This document shows, piece by piece, positions 14,931 to 21,928 of a stretch of 24,672 bases of DNA. The notes below the pieces were generated by a model. That model was given only the letters and a program-made list of their open reading frames with translations, did not search any database and was not told the origin of the DNA. How positions within the stretch are numbered: position 1 is the first letter of the stretch; the number at the start of each line of letters is the position of its first letter. This DNA comes from an uncultured euryarchaeote. Lineage in GTDB: Archaea; Thermoplasmatota; Poseidoniia; Poseidoniales; Poseidoniaceae. Made by a program: the position numbers and the translations under genes. The stretch spans positions 1 to 24,672 of the forward strand of contig CALCOP010000208.1 in assembly GCA_937897365.1 (NCBI GenBank), read 5' to 3'.

Positions 14931-15713
14931 GTTGCTTGCAGTGACTTGTTTAGCGTCTTCTGCCCCTTCCATCATGGCTTTTATTTGGTTTTCGAGTAAT
15001 TCGGCTTCTTCGAGAAGCGGTTCATGAGGCAATTCGATGGTTGGTAGCAACTTGTTCAACGCTTCAATCAAGGTTGCAGCAGCGCGAGCATCTGGCCACC
15101 GAGGGTCAGCCTCGACCATGATTGACATCAAATCTAATCCACGTCGACGCGCTTCACTCAAAATTGCAGCGTTAATACCCTTGATTACCCCTTGATTTAG
15201 GAGCGTGATGTCCATAGATTTGAGCATCTCTCTCACCTTTTCATTCGCTCCAATTCCGACCACATCAACACCTTCTGTGTCTTCGTATTCGATGGTAGGT
15301 TCAGCCCCATTGAGGTTTCCTTTCATGCCCTGCTTTGCAAAGGCGTCTATCACGACACCGTGGACGATTTTATTGTCCCGTGACCATTCAAACATAGCCC
15401 ATACGATGTCATTGACAAGTGGTTCCGGTATGACCAGTTCACTCATCAAAAGTATGACTTGGTCACACCCTTCAATGGTGCACTGCGGTTTACCTGCATA
15501 AGCACGTATAACCGGCAATGGTTCGCCTTCTTGAACCAAAGTAATGACAGGAAGTCGGGGGTCGATGACTGCTCCAACGAATTCTAAGTCCAAATGGTCA
15601 ATCAAAAAATGAGCAACAACGCTCGACACCATTCCGATACTCGGAAAACATGCGACGACCATGGCATTTTCAGTTTCAATCTTGGTGTTCAGGCGGACAC
15701 TTGGACGTTCCAT
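14916..15713 (-). CDS. PAC2-family protein (proteasome assembly chaperone-like)
   Basis: A 265-residue cytosolic protein of the PAC2/COG1938 family, sometimes annotated 'ATP-grasp superfamily', related to eukaryotic proteasome assembly chaperone 2. Visible signatures are the N-terminal VVACFPSIGMVSSVVAHFLI, where the glycine in 'PGxGxVG' is replaced by serine, then the strand EFVGAVIDPRLPVITLVQEG, the CDQVILLMSEL strand, and LLNQGVIKGINAAILSEARR followed by a MVEADPRWPDARAAATLIEAL segment characteristic of archaeal members. The C-terminal 40 residues form an acidic helix. Archaeal members are of unproven role; chaperoning of proteasome subunits is an extrapolation. It is convergent with the preceding cassette and divergent from the nuclease gene at 15802. 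Confidence 0.9.
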   Translation of the reverse strand: MERPSVRLNTKIETENAMVVACFPSIGMVSSVVAHFLIDHLDLEFVGAVIDPRLPVITLVQEGEPLPVIRAYAGKPQCTIEGCDQVILLMSELVIPEPLVNDIVWAMFEWSRDNKIVHGVVIDAFAKQGMKGNLNGAEPTIEYEDTEGVDVVGIGANEKVREMLKSMDITLLNQGVIKGINAAILSEARRRGLDLMSIMVEADPRWPDARAAATLIEALNKLLPTIELPHEPLLEEAELLENQIKAMMEGAEDAKQVTASNSMYG

Positions 15714-15801
15714 GATGGCGTGCTATCTCTCTTAGGTTTCAACACTTTGCCTCAAATGTCATCATCGGTGGTTTCATGTTTGTTGAATGAAAGCGGCAAG
15801 C

Positions 15802-16989
15802 ATGGCGGAGCAGGTAATCCAACAGCCCCGTCCACACATGCTTTCACCTTCGGCGTGGAATCGCTATGAGACATGTCCTCGAATGTACTGGTTGAGTCGT
15901 CAAGGCCTACCGCGAAAAGCAGGCATGGCAGCTTCGTTAGGTACAGCGGTCCACGCATCGGTCGAAGATTTGCTCAACCTTGATATTTCTGCACGAGCTG
16001 ATGCTGAAAGTGGTTGGTTACCTGCAGAAGGCGAACGCCTTCTCAAACTTCGCTGGGAGGAAGAAAAGGCGCTTTTTCAAGCAACACCTCGTCGCCCTCA
16101 ATGGAAGGAAGATAAGTGGAAAGAAGCAGTTCGAAATCAGCGTGGAGCAGTGATGATGTTGCTTGATCATGTTGGCGTCCGTAGTTTGGAACAGGAGCGA
16201 ATCACAGCTGCTCTCTGGCGAAGAATACAGAAACTCACTATTGCAGTCGAGGGTGAATTGAAGACTTCTGATGGACGTCTTATGGGGCGATTGGATTTGC
16301 TCATGGGTGATGTAAACGATGCCGGTGAATTGGTCGGTTGGCTGGTTGCTGATCTCAAGACGGGGAGAACTCCCGAGGGTCAATTGAAAACAGAAGTTAA
16401 TCGCCAACTTCGAATGTATAGAGACATACTCCTCGCAAATAATCCCAATGCGCCCAAAGTAAGGACTGAGGGATGGTATACCCAAAATGCTTCCAAATGG
16501 GCTGCACAAGGTGGGAGTGTATTGGAAGATGCTTATGCTGCATGGCAAGCAACTCTTCCAACGCCGCTTCCAATGGAGCCCACTATTGGCGACTCATCTT
16601 GCGGTGGATTTTGCGATTGGAAAGCATGGTGCCCTCATTGGTGGAACTGGCGCAACGATAACGGTACACTCCATCGTGCGGATTTTTCTGATGCCGTGGT
16701 ATTGTTACACGAGTATGATGCAAACTCAGGCTCTGCAGTGCTGGAACTCTGTGAGCCGGCAGATGCGAACGGCCGAGCCATGCCGACAGGGTCGCGCCAA
16801 TCCGCACGTTTTGATAATCGAGGAAAGGAAGCACTCGATGAGGTATTGGCATCTGGCCATCAAGGTCCGCTTTATCTCGGTTCAATAATGACGCAGGGCC
16901 GTTCTTGGAGAATAGGTCATTGGTGCGATGTCTTGCCTTGGAAACCACTCCCTGATGGTGTCGAATATTACCGTGAAGCGAGGACATGA
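15802..16989 (+). CDS. RecB/Cas4-like PD-(D/E)XK nuclease with Fe-S cysteine set
   Basis: A predicted DNA nuclease of the RecB/AddB/Cas4 superfamily. Counting from the upstream in-frame ATG at 15787, the active-site elements are His56 (GTAVHASVE), Asp170 (GRLDLL) and the DLK of VADLKTGR (Asp189, Lys191), followed by the QLRMY motif (207-211). Cys30 (YETCPRMYWL) plus Cys272, Cys276 and Cys282 (SCGGFCDWKAWCP) match the 4Fe-4S 'iron staple' that locks the nuclease fold in AddB and Cas4. About 110 further residues form a C-terminal domain of unknown type. No helicase or CRISPR gene is adjacent, so a Cas role is not supported; repair or recombination is likelier. ATG 15802 is chosen because TTTCATGT lies 30 nt upstream; ATG 15787 is possible. 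About 395 residues. Confidence 0.88.
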   Translation: MAEQVIQQPRPHMLSPSAWNRYETCPRMYWLSRQGLPRKAGMAASLGTAVHASVEDLLNLDISARADAESGWLPAEGERLLKLRWEEEKALFQATPRRPQWKEDKWKEAVRNQRGAVMMLLDHVGVRSLEQERITAALWRRIQKLTIAVEGELKTSDGRLMGRLDLLMGDVNDAGELVGWLVADLKTGRTPEGQLKTEVNRQLRMYRDILLANNPNAPKVRTEGWYTQNASKWAAQGGSVLEDAYAAWQATLPTPLPMEPTIGDSSCGGFCDWKAWCPHWWNWRNDNGTLHRADFSDAVVLLHEYDANSGSAVLELCEPADANGRAMPTGSRQSARFDNRGKEALDEVLASGHQGPLYLGSIMTQGRSWRIGHWCDVLPWKPLPDGVEYYREART

Positions 16990-17084
16990 GCATTGGGGGA
17001 ACCCTTCTCTACGCATGAAAATGTGCTCATTCATAGCATTCGAATGAATCATCCAGGCAAAAAATCGATTTTGATGCCGAATTT

Positions 17085-17825
17085 TCACTCTTGACAAAAC
17101 GAAGGCGTTTCACTTTCATAGTCGCCAAAATTATCGTTATACTCGGGTATACTCTTCGCTACAGAGGATTTCAATACAAGTACGCATTCATCATCTGAAG
17201 TCCCATTCATTTCCTCACCGTTCATGGTAAGTGATTCCCATGAAATCCACATTGCTTTTTCATCGCTGGAAAAGGCGACAACCATTTTTTGAACAATACT
17301 GGTGAACTCAATAGTTCCGTTCTCGTCCTCGCTTTGTATGTTTGAGATAATCGTTAAGCTGTCATCGTCAACATTCCACATCGATGAATAGCCGAACCCG
17401 TCGGTATAGGTCTTGTCGCTGTTAAATGTAACTTTTTGCCCATCCGCTTTCATCCAAGTCCCTTCGATTGCTTCACCGGTTGTTGTTGGAATCATGAACA
17501 CAAGCGCGCTGAGAATGACAACGAGGATAACGCCAACTGCAATTGCGGGGATTTTTTTCTCAATCAAAGTTGTTTTGATTGTAGTGAACGTGCCTTTTTG
17601 AATGTTTAATTTTGTCATTAGGTTTTGACCAGCGAGTTGTCCTGAGTCAAGCATTGTTGTTTCAATTGCATCCATATTTGGCATGTATGGATTGCTTTGT
17701 TCAACAACTTGAGGAACTTGGACAACTGTAAAATCGGGATAATATTGAGTTGTGTATTCCAGAGCTTGTGCTTCAGTATACCCTTTCAGGAGTAGACCAT
17801 CGTAATATTCCTGATCTTTAGACAT
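17085..17825 (-). CDS. Single-pass membrane protein with cytoplasmic N-terminal helix motif and lipocalin-like outer domain
   Basis: A 246-residue protein without a cleavable signal. The N-terminal 30 residues (YYDGLLLKGYTEAQALEY, then TTQYYPDF) form a short amphipathic, aromatic motif. A flexible segment follows, then a membrane helix at about 92-112 with Lys residues on its N-terminal side, implying N-in topology. The outer part starts EGTWMKADGQKVTFNSDKTY and repeats short strands typical of lipocalin-like small beta-barrels ('GTWxxxxxxxxTFxxDGTY'). Cysteines near the C-terminus may form a disulfide. Function unknown. It starts 16 bases after the stop of the zinc-ribbon gene and is probably transcribed with it. 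Confidence 0.8.
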   Translation of the reverse strand: MSKDQEYYDGLLLKGYTEAQALEYTTQYYPDFTVVQVPQVVEQSNPYMPNMDAIETTMLDSGQLAGQNLMTKLNIQKGTFTTIKTTLIEKKIPAIAVGVILVVILSALVFMIPTTTGEAIEGTWMKADGQKVTFNSDKTYTDGFGYSSMWNVDDDSLTIISNIQSEDENGTIEFTSIVQKMVVAFSSDEKAMWISWESLTMNGEEMNGTSDDECVLVLKSSVAKSIPEYNDNFGDYESETPSFCQE

Positions 17826-17841
17826 TGTATCACATCAACTG

Positions 17842-18108
17842 TTAGTGTGTTAACTCCTCGGCGAGAACAGGCTCGACTCTCGGGCACTTCTTACAGTTTT
17901 TTCCCTTTTTCTTGTATTTTTTACAACACTTTTTCTTCTTCTTGCCCTTCTTAGAGCCGCACCCGTTCTTACACCCAGGACACCCTTCAGCGTCAATCTT
18001 TGATCTGTTGAGCAGTTCTCCGAATAATTCGCTGACATTCCAGCCACATGACGAGCAGTGGTTATTTGTCTCTTCAAGTGTATTTCCACACTCGAAACAG
18101 AACGCCAT
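17842..18108 (-). CDS. Small zinc-ribbon protein with Lys/Cys-rich tail
   Basis: An 88-residue protein. Residues 4-21 are a zinc ribbon (FCFECGNTLE ... CSSCGW; Cys4, 7, 18, 21). The second half has Cys43, 46 and 50 (CPGCKNGC), then a very basic run in which Lys makes up about half of residues 53-76, with Cys61, 62, 72 and 75. No membrane helix is present. The dense Cys and Lys suggest metal and nucleic-acid or acidic-protein binding, but no family is recognised for the tail. The reading frame is credible because a TATA-like sequence (CCTAAAT on the minus strand, 18137-18131) starts 29 nt before the ATG. It is divergent from the acidic Ca-binding surface protein at 18172. Confidence 0.78.
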   Translation of the reverse strand: MAFCFECGNTLEETNNHCSSCGWNVSELFGELLNRSKIDAEGCPGCKNGCGSKKGKKKKKCCKKYKKKGKNCKKCPRVEPVLAEELTH

Positions 18109-18130
18109 ACCCGAGCCAAGAAGCCATGCT

Positions 18131-18148
18131 ATTTAGGGGCACCTAAAT
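18131..18148. promoter_or_regulatory. Mirror-symmetric divergent promoter (ATTTAGG-GGCA-CCTAAAT)
   Basis: A perfect 7-bp inverted repeat with a 4-base spacer. The right arm CCTAAAT starts 30 nt before the ATG at 18172; the left arm, read on the minus strand, is the same CCTAAAT and starts 29 nt before the ATG at 18108. Each arm therefore occupies the TATA position for one gene, and both mRNAs should be leaderless. The palindrome could also be a repressor operator. Confidence 0.65.
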
Positions 18149-18171
18149 CTTTTATCTCAGTTGTTCCAGCC

Positions 18172-19974
18172 ATGGACAGTAGGGCGACTTTCGCTTTGCA
18201 TTCGGGTGAAGAAATGTCAAGCAATACCGGCTCTTCCGTCGACCTCATCAAAGCGTTGACTTTTTCGCCTCTTTCGGTGTTAAGTTTGGCGCTAGTGTTC
18301 GTCATGGTTTCCTCCGTCGGCCTTCAGGCTCCTGCCTTGCTCGACGACTCATACGCCGTCTATCCGGCAGATGGTCGAGACAGTGATTATTGTGAAGATC
18401 AGTACGAGGATGATGAACAAGGTTGCATCGCAGATGCGTTGTGTGAGCCGGAATACGAAGATGATGGCGAATTCGACGACTGTGAAGATGTGGACGATGA
18501 CGACGAGGATGATGATGAGGATGAGGGTGATTATTGTGACCAATATGAAAACAATGAGAATGGTTGCATTGCCGACTCATTGTGCGATCCTGATTATGAA
18601 GACGATGGTACATATGATGAATGCGATGATGCTGAAACAAACGGCGGCGGCAACAATGGTGGCGGCAACCAGAACGGCGGTGGCAACCAGAATGGCGGCG
18701 GAAACGGTGGCGATACAGGTTCAGATTTTGACGGCGATGGCGTGAATGACGATGCCGATAACGACGATGACGACGATGGCGTGAATGACGTCAACGATGC
18801 CTTCCCATATGACGCCAGTGAAAGCGAAGATTTCGACGGTGACGGGATTGGAGATAATGCAGATATCGATGACGACGATGACGGCGTCAACGATGACAGT
18901 GATGCGTTTCCAAAAGACGCCTCTGAGCAGTTGAATACCGATGGCGATTTCCTCGGTGACAATGCAGATCCTGATGACGATAACGACGGTGTGCTTGATG
19001 CTGATGACGCCTTCCCAAAGGATTCTACTGAACAGTATGACTTTGATGGCGATGGAATAGGTGACAATGCCGATACCGATGATGACAATGATGGTATGTC
19101 TGATTCAACCGATGCCTTCCCATACGATCCGAATGAAAGCCGAGATAACGACGGTGATGGAATTGGCGATAATGCTGATCCTGACGATGATAACGACGGT
19201 ATTGATGACACAGAAGATGATAATACAGAACAAAATATCGAAATTGTTCTGGATAATGATAATGATGGTTTCTCAGATGAGGAAGACTTGGATGACGATA
19301 ACGATGGCGTTCTTGATACCGATGATTACTATCCAATGGATGCAAGTGAACAATCCAACTTTGACGGTGACGCTGTTGGCGATAACGCTGATTCTGATGA
19401 CGACAACGATGGCGTTGACGACGTTCTTGACGCCTTCCCATTCAACGGCAGCGAATGGGGCGATCATGATGGTGATGGAATTGGAGACAACGCCGACCCC
19501 GATGACGATAACGACGGAATTCTTGACGCCGATGACGCTTTCCCAATGGATTCAAACTATGGTTCTGACTACGATGGTGACGGCCTTGCTGACATAACAG
19601 ATACCGATGATGATGGCGATGGAGTCATTGATACATTGGATTTGTTCCCTTTGAACTTCAGCGAATCTGCTGACTTTGATGGCGATGGTATTGGCGATAA
19701 TCGTGACATCGATGATGATAATGACGGATTTATCGATATTCTTGACCTCTATCCAAAGAATGCCGGACTTTCTACTGCACCAGTCGATTTTGATGATGAT
19801 TCAAGCAGCAGTAACGACAAGGATACCATTTCGCTGAGTACTTCTGCAGTGCTCGTTCTCTTGGTTATTTCTTTTACACTGAGTCTTGTGTTTGGATTAA
19901 ACAGAGTCAACAGTTCGAATAAAAAAGCTGAAGCTCCTAAGGAGTCAAAGGAACTTGAGGAGTTGATGAAATGA
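18172..19974 (+). CDS. Secreted acidic Ca-binding TSP3-repeat surface protein with C-terminal anchor
   Basis: A 600-residue, extremely acidic protein. A hydrophobic segment at 30-54 (SPLSVLSLALVFVMVSS) acts as signal or anchor. Two four-cysteine modules follow, with Cys74/85/91/104 and Cys122/132/138/151, then a Gly/Asn linker (157-180). About ten thrombospondin type-3-like units of 30-36 residues (184-528) follow, with pattern DNADPDDDNDGVLDADDAFP, each offering Asp side chains for Ca2+ as in TSP3/OmpA-linked repeats. A membrane helix at 555-577 and a basic/acidic tail end the protein. Cell-surface location and Ca-dependent stiffness are inferred. ATG 18172 lies 30 nt after the TATA arm; ATG 18214 is an alternative with a shorter N-terminus. 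It overlaps the next gene by 4 bases. Confidence 0.87.
   Translation: MDSRATFALHSGEEMSSNTGSSVDLIKALTFSPLSVLSLALVFVMVSSVGLQAPALLDDSYAVYPADGRDSDYCEDQYEDDEQGCIADALCEPEYEDDGEFDDCEDVDDDDEDDDEDEGDYCDQYENNENGCIADSLCDPDYEDDGTYDECDDAETNGGGNNGGGNQNGGGNQNGGGNGGDTGSDFDGDGVNDDADNDDDDDGVNDVNDAFPYDASESEDFDGDGIGDNADIDDDDDGVNDDSDAFPKDASEQLNTDGDFLGDNADPDDDNDGVLDADDAFPKDSTEQYDFDGDGIGDNADTDDDNDGMSDSTDAFPYDPNESRDNDGDGIGDNADPDDDNDGIDDTEDDNTEQNIEIVLDNDNDGFSDEEDLDDDNDGVLDTDDYYPMDASEQSNFDGDAVGDNADSDDDNDGVDDVLDAFPFNGSEWGDHDGDGIGDNADPDDDNDGILDADDAFPMDSNYGSDYDGDGLADITDTDDDGDGVIDTLDLFPLNFSESADFDGDGIGDNRDIDDDNDGFIDILDLYPKNAGLSTAPVDFDDDSSSSNDKDTISLSTSAVLVLLVISFTLSLVFGLNRVNSSNKKAEAPKESKELEELMK
18640..18711 (+). repeat. In-frame Gly/Asn linker repeat
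   Basis: Imperfect tandem copies of a short GGCGGTGGCAACCAGAAC-like unit encode GGGNQN repeats joining the Cys modules to the Ca-binding repeats. Such low-complexity DNA is prone to copy-number change. Confidence 0.75.
18721..19755 (+). repeat. Degenerate tandem repeat encoding about ten TSP3-like units
   Basis: About 100-base units, each encoding a GDNAD-DDDNDG-DAFP pattern, are conserved at protein level but varied at DNA level, mostly at synonymous positions. One unit (residues 345-371) is irregular and lacks the DAFP signature, having instead TEQNIEIVLDNDNDGFSDEE. Confidence 0.8.
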
Positions 19975-20441
19975 ATTTGAAGCAAATTCTTGATCTCGAT
20001 ATACGAAGTATTCTCAATCCAAAGATATGGTTAATCATTGTCGCTATCCCTCATACATTGTTTGGTGGATTAGTACCGCTTATGCAGGCGGATATGGATT
20101 CATCTTACTTTACTTCAGCATCGTTTGGTCTGCTCAATACGGTCGTTTTGCTCAGCATTTATTTCTTCACTGAAGGAACATCACTGTCTCGAATGACCGC
20201 AGTTGTCTCCGGAGCAGTATTCATTTGGCTTATTGCGATGATTGCCATGACGCCTGGAGACTCTTTTGAATTCAGTGCTGAACTCGCTCCGCCTTTCTTG
20301 TATAAGTTCAATTTTGATGTTGAACTTGCTCCCCCACTCCTTCTTTGGGGTTTGCTGGCTTTGAGCGGTCTTCTCCACTGGAATGGCCCACAAGAAGAGT
20401 CGGAAGCATCTGAAGAGGCGCCGGCCATTCCGTCGAACTGA
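19971..20441 (+). CDS. Small multi-pass membrane protein with duplicated ELAPP motif
   Basis: A 156-residue protein of unknown family. Hydrophobic helices lie at about 18-38, 49-66, 76-94 and 121-137, with a short acidic C-terminal tail (EESEASEEAPA). Before the last helix the sequence ELAPPFL (104-110) recurs as ELAPPLL (118-124), a short internal duplication that may form an outer loop. The start codon overlaps the stop of the Ca-binding surface protein (ATGA) and GAGGAG at 19957-19962 is a good ribosome-binding site, so the two products are made in a coupled way. A role in assembling or anchoring the surface protein is possible but only inferred from this coupling. Confidence 0.75.
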   Translation: MNLKQILDLDIRSILNPKIWLIIVAIPHTLFGGLVPLMQADMDSSYFTSASFGLLNTVVLLSIYFFTEGTSLSRMTAVVSGAVFIWLIAMIAMTPGDSFEFSAELAPPFLYKFNFDVELAPPLLLWGLLALSGLLHWNGPQEESEASEEAPAIPSN

Positions 20442-20536
20442 AATTCACCTTTCAGATTGCATCTGCGCGTTCATCACACCATGAATCAGACATTCTTGGC
20501 AAACAAGAAATCTACGCCCTTGTTCATGGGCTTTTA

Positions 20537-21358
20537 TTATTCAGAATCAAGGTATGAGCGAATAACTTCCCTGGCCGATTCATCTTCAATGCCTTTTGCT
20601 GACAAAAGCCAGTGGATATAGCGCGGATCTTCGAAATGAATTTCTTTGATGTCGCGGCCTTTGTGACGACCAAAAGCGAGAATCATTTGTTCCCCATCTT
20701 TGCGTATCTTCCCCAAGTTGTCTACCAGTTCTAAATCGCCCAAACCCCTTCCTAAATCAGTTGCATCTGAGGTGATGTTTCCATGAACTGCCCAACGTTC
20801 TAACTCCTCTAAGGAACATCGAAATGAAGGTGCATGGTCAACAGAGAGCCTCCAAAACAGCAGCAGTGATGCTGCAGCATCTGCAGCCGCAGTGTGAGCG
20901 TTTTCCAAAGAAATACCATGTCGTCTGCACAGTGCACCAAGGTTGTGAGGTCTGGGGACATTGAGTCTGCGAACCAATTCATATGTGTCCATAACCGCCT
21001 TAGGGCGAGGCATTCTCCTCCCCATTCTTAGAAATTCACTTTCAAGCATTTCTAAGTCGAATCTTCGAACATTGTGCCCGACAATTACCGAATCCTCGAT
21101 GAGGTTCGCTACTTCATCGATAACCGTTGAAAAGTCACCCTTACCTCTAACATCAGCGTCATAAATCCCGTGGACATTACTTGCTCCATGAGGAATTGGT
21201 CTGCGCGGATTGACGATTCGCTCATAGTGGACTGGCGCTCCATTTGCATCTGCCCCAATCAGTGCAATTTGCACAATACGGTCTGAAGAGGTCGAGATTC
21301 CCGTCGTCTCCAAATCAAAAGAAAGAACCCGTTCACCTTCAAGGATATTCGGGGCCAT
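20537..21358 (-). CDS. DEDDh 3'-5' exonuclease (DnaQ-like) fused to DUF3820-like domain
   Basis: A 273-residue exonuclease of the DnaQ/RNase T class. The catalytic set is complete: Asp15 and Glu17 in FDLETTG, Asp101 in GHNVRRFDL, and His155 and Asp160 in HTAAADA. Residues 139-150 (NLGALCRRHGIS) are the usual 'L..L...fgi' segment. After a linker, residues 225-271 (MILAFGRHKGRDIKEIHFED, then PRYIHWLLS) match the small DUF3820/PF12843-like domain that bacteria also attach to such exonucleases. ATG at 21358 is chosen because the catalytic strand begins a few residues later; upstream in-frame starts (to 21463) would overlap the divergent gene. It probably trims single-stranded 3' ends in repair or RNA processing; substrate is not predictable. 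Confidence 0.9.
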   Translation of the reverse strand: MAPNILEGERVLSFDLETTGISTSSDRIVQIALIGADANGAPVHYERIVNPRRPIPHGASNVHGIYDADVRGKGDFSTVIDEVANLIEDSVIVGHNVRRFDLEMLESEFLRMGRRMPRPKAVMDTYELVRRLNVPRPHNLGALCRRHGISLENAHTAAADAAASLLLFWRLSVDHAPSFRCSLEELERWAVHGNITSDATDLGRGLGDLELVDNLGKIRKDGEQMILAFGRHKGRDIKEIHFEDPRYIHWLLSAKGIEDESAREVIRSYLDSE

Positions 21359-21449
21359 AGATGAACAACATCGCTGACCCCCTTTGAACATCACCCTCCG
21401 CATACAAGCAATCGCAAACCCAATACTTGACCAATAGATGGGTCCTGTT

Positions 21450-21827
21450 ATGGGCTTCATCAATCGGCTAAAGATGGCCTTTTCATCGAAGCCGGAACAA
21501 GAGAAAGTTGTCGATGAGGAGTTTCATGACCCACATCAAAAGAAGATGACTGAGGCCTTTGTTGAACGCCAACAAAGCGTCATTGATGATGCGATGACCG
21601 CGTTAGAATTAGCGGATGAGAAAGTCAGGAGCGACCCCGTCCCCACTGCAGCATCCAATTACGATGCAGGAGAAGTAGAAATGCAGGATTTATTTGCTGA
21701 TGAAGAACATCACGAGGATCATTCCGAGGTGAATGTCGTCGAACATCTTTCGGTTGAGGAATTAGGTGAGCACCTCAAGTCAGCAAAGATTGAAGGCGAT
21801 ATTCCTGATGAGATACATTTTGAATAG
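21450..21827 (+). CDS. Acidic cytosolic protein of unknown function
   Basis: A 125-residue protein without recognised domain, signal peptide or membrane helix. The N-terminal dozen residues (MGFINRLKMAFSS) can form a short amphipathic helix. The middle (QKKMTEAFVERQQSVIDDAM ... ELADEKV) is predicted helical by eye, and the second half is Glu/Asp-rich with a SVEELGEHLKSAKIEGD-like stretch. ATG 21438 is an in-frame alternative start. It is divergent from the exonuclease gene. Real coding status is supported by an open frame with a normal acidic composition and clean intergenic spacing, but no function can be named. Confidence 0.68.
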   Translation: MGFINRLKMAFSSKPEQEKVVDEEFHDPHQKKMTEAFVERQQSVIDDAMTALELADEKVRSDPVPTAASNYDAGEVEMQDLFADEEHHEDHSEVNVVEHLSVEELGEHLKSAKIEGDIPDEIHFE

Positions 21828-21897
21828 TTTCGAGAAATATTTTCCTGTTCGAATCGCTCAAGTGTTTCAAAATATAGCACGAACTCTTAGATAGGGC

Positions 21898-21905
21898 GTA
21901 TATTC
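21898..21905 (+). promoter_or_regulatory. TATA-like box GTATATTC for the lipoprotein gene
   Basis: GTATATTC starts 31 nt before the ATG at 21929 and is the most TATA-like sequence in the gap. It favours leaderless initiation at 21929 over ATG 21917, whose AGGA is only one base away. Confidence 0.6.
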
Positions 21906-21928
21906 AGCAAAAGGATATGTGGCAGATT

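Noticed and set aside
15802..16989. Cas4 identity for the Fe-S nuclease
   Set aside because: No other cas genes or CRISPR repeats are in the window, and the protein is about twice the usual Cas4 length.
17029..17049. Inverted repeat ATTCAT-N9-ATGAAT in the gap between convergent genes
   Set aside because: Only six base pairs with a nine-base spacer and no T-tract next to it. Expected by chance in AT-rich sequence.
18594..19211. Long minus-strand open frame (205 codons) opposite the TSP3 repeats, very rich in Ser and Pro
   Set aside because: It is the complement of repetitive GAT/GAC-rich coding DNA, which lacks stop codons in that frame. The plus-strand frame has a signal, Ca-binding pattern and anchor.
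18721..19755. Regularly spaced repeats that might suggest a CRISPR array
   Set aside because: The repeats are degenerate, about 100 bases long, in frame, and encode TSP3 units. No constant direct repeat or unique spacers exist.
21359..21463. Longer N-terminus for the exonuclease from upstream in-frame starts
   Set aside because: The extra residues are not part of the DEDDh fold, and the extension would overlap the start of the divergent gene.
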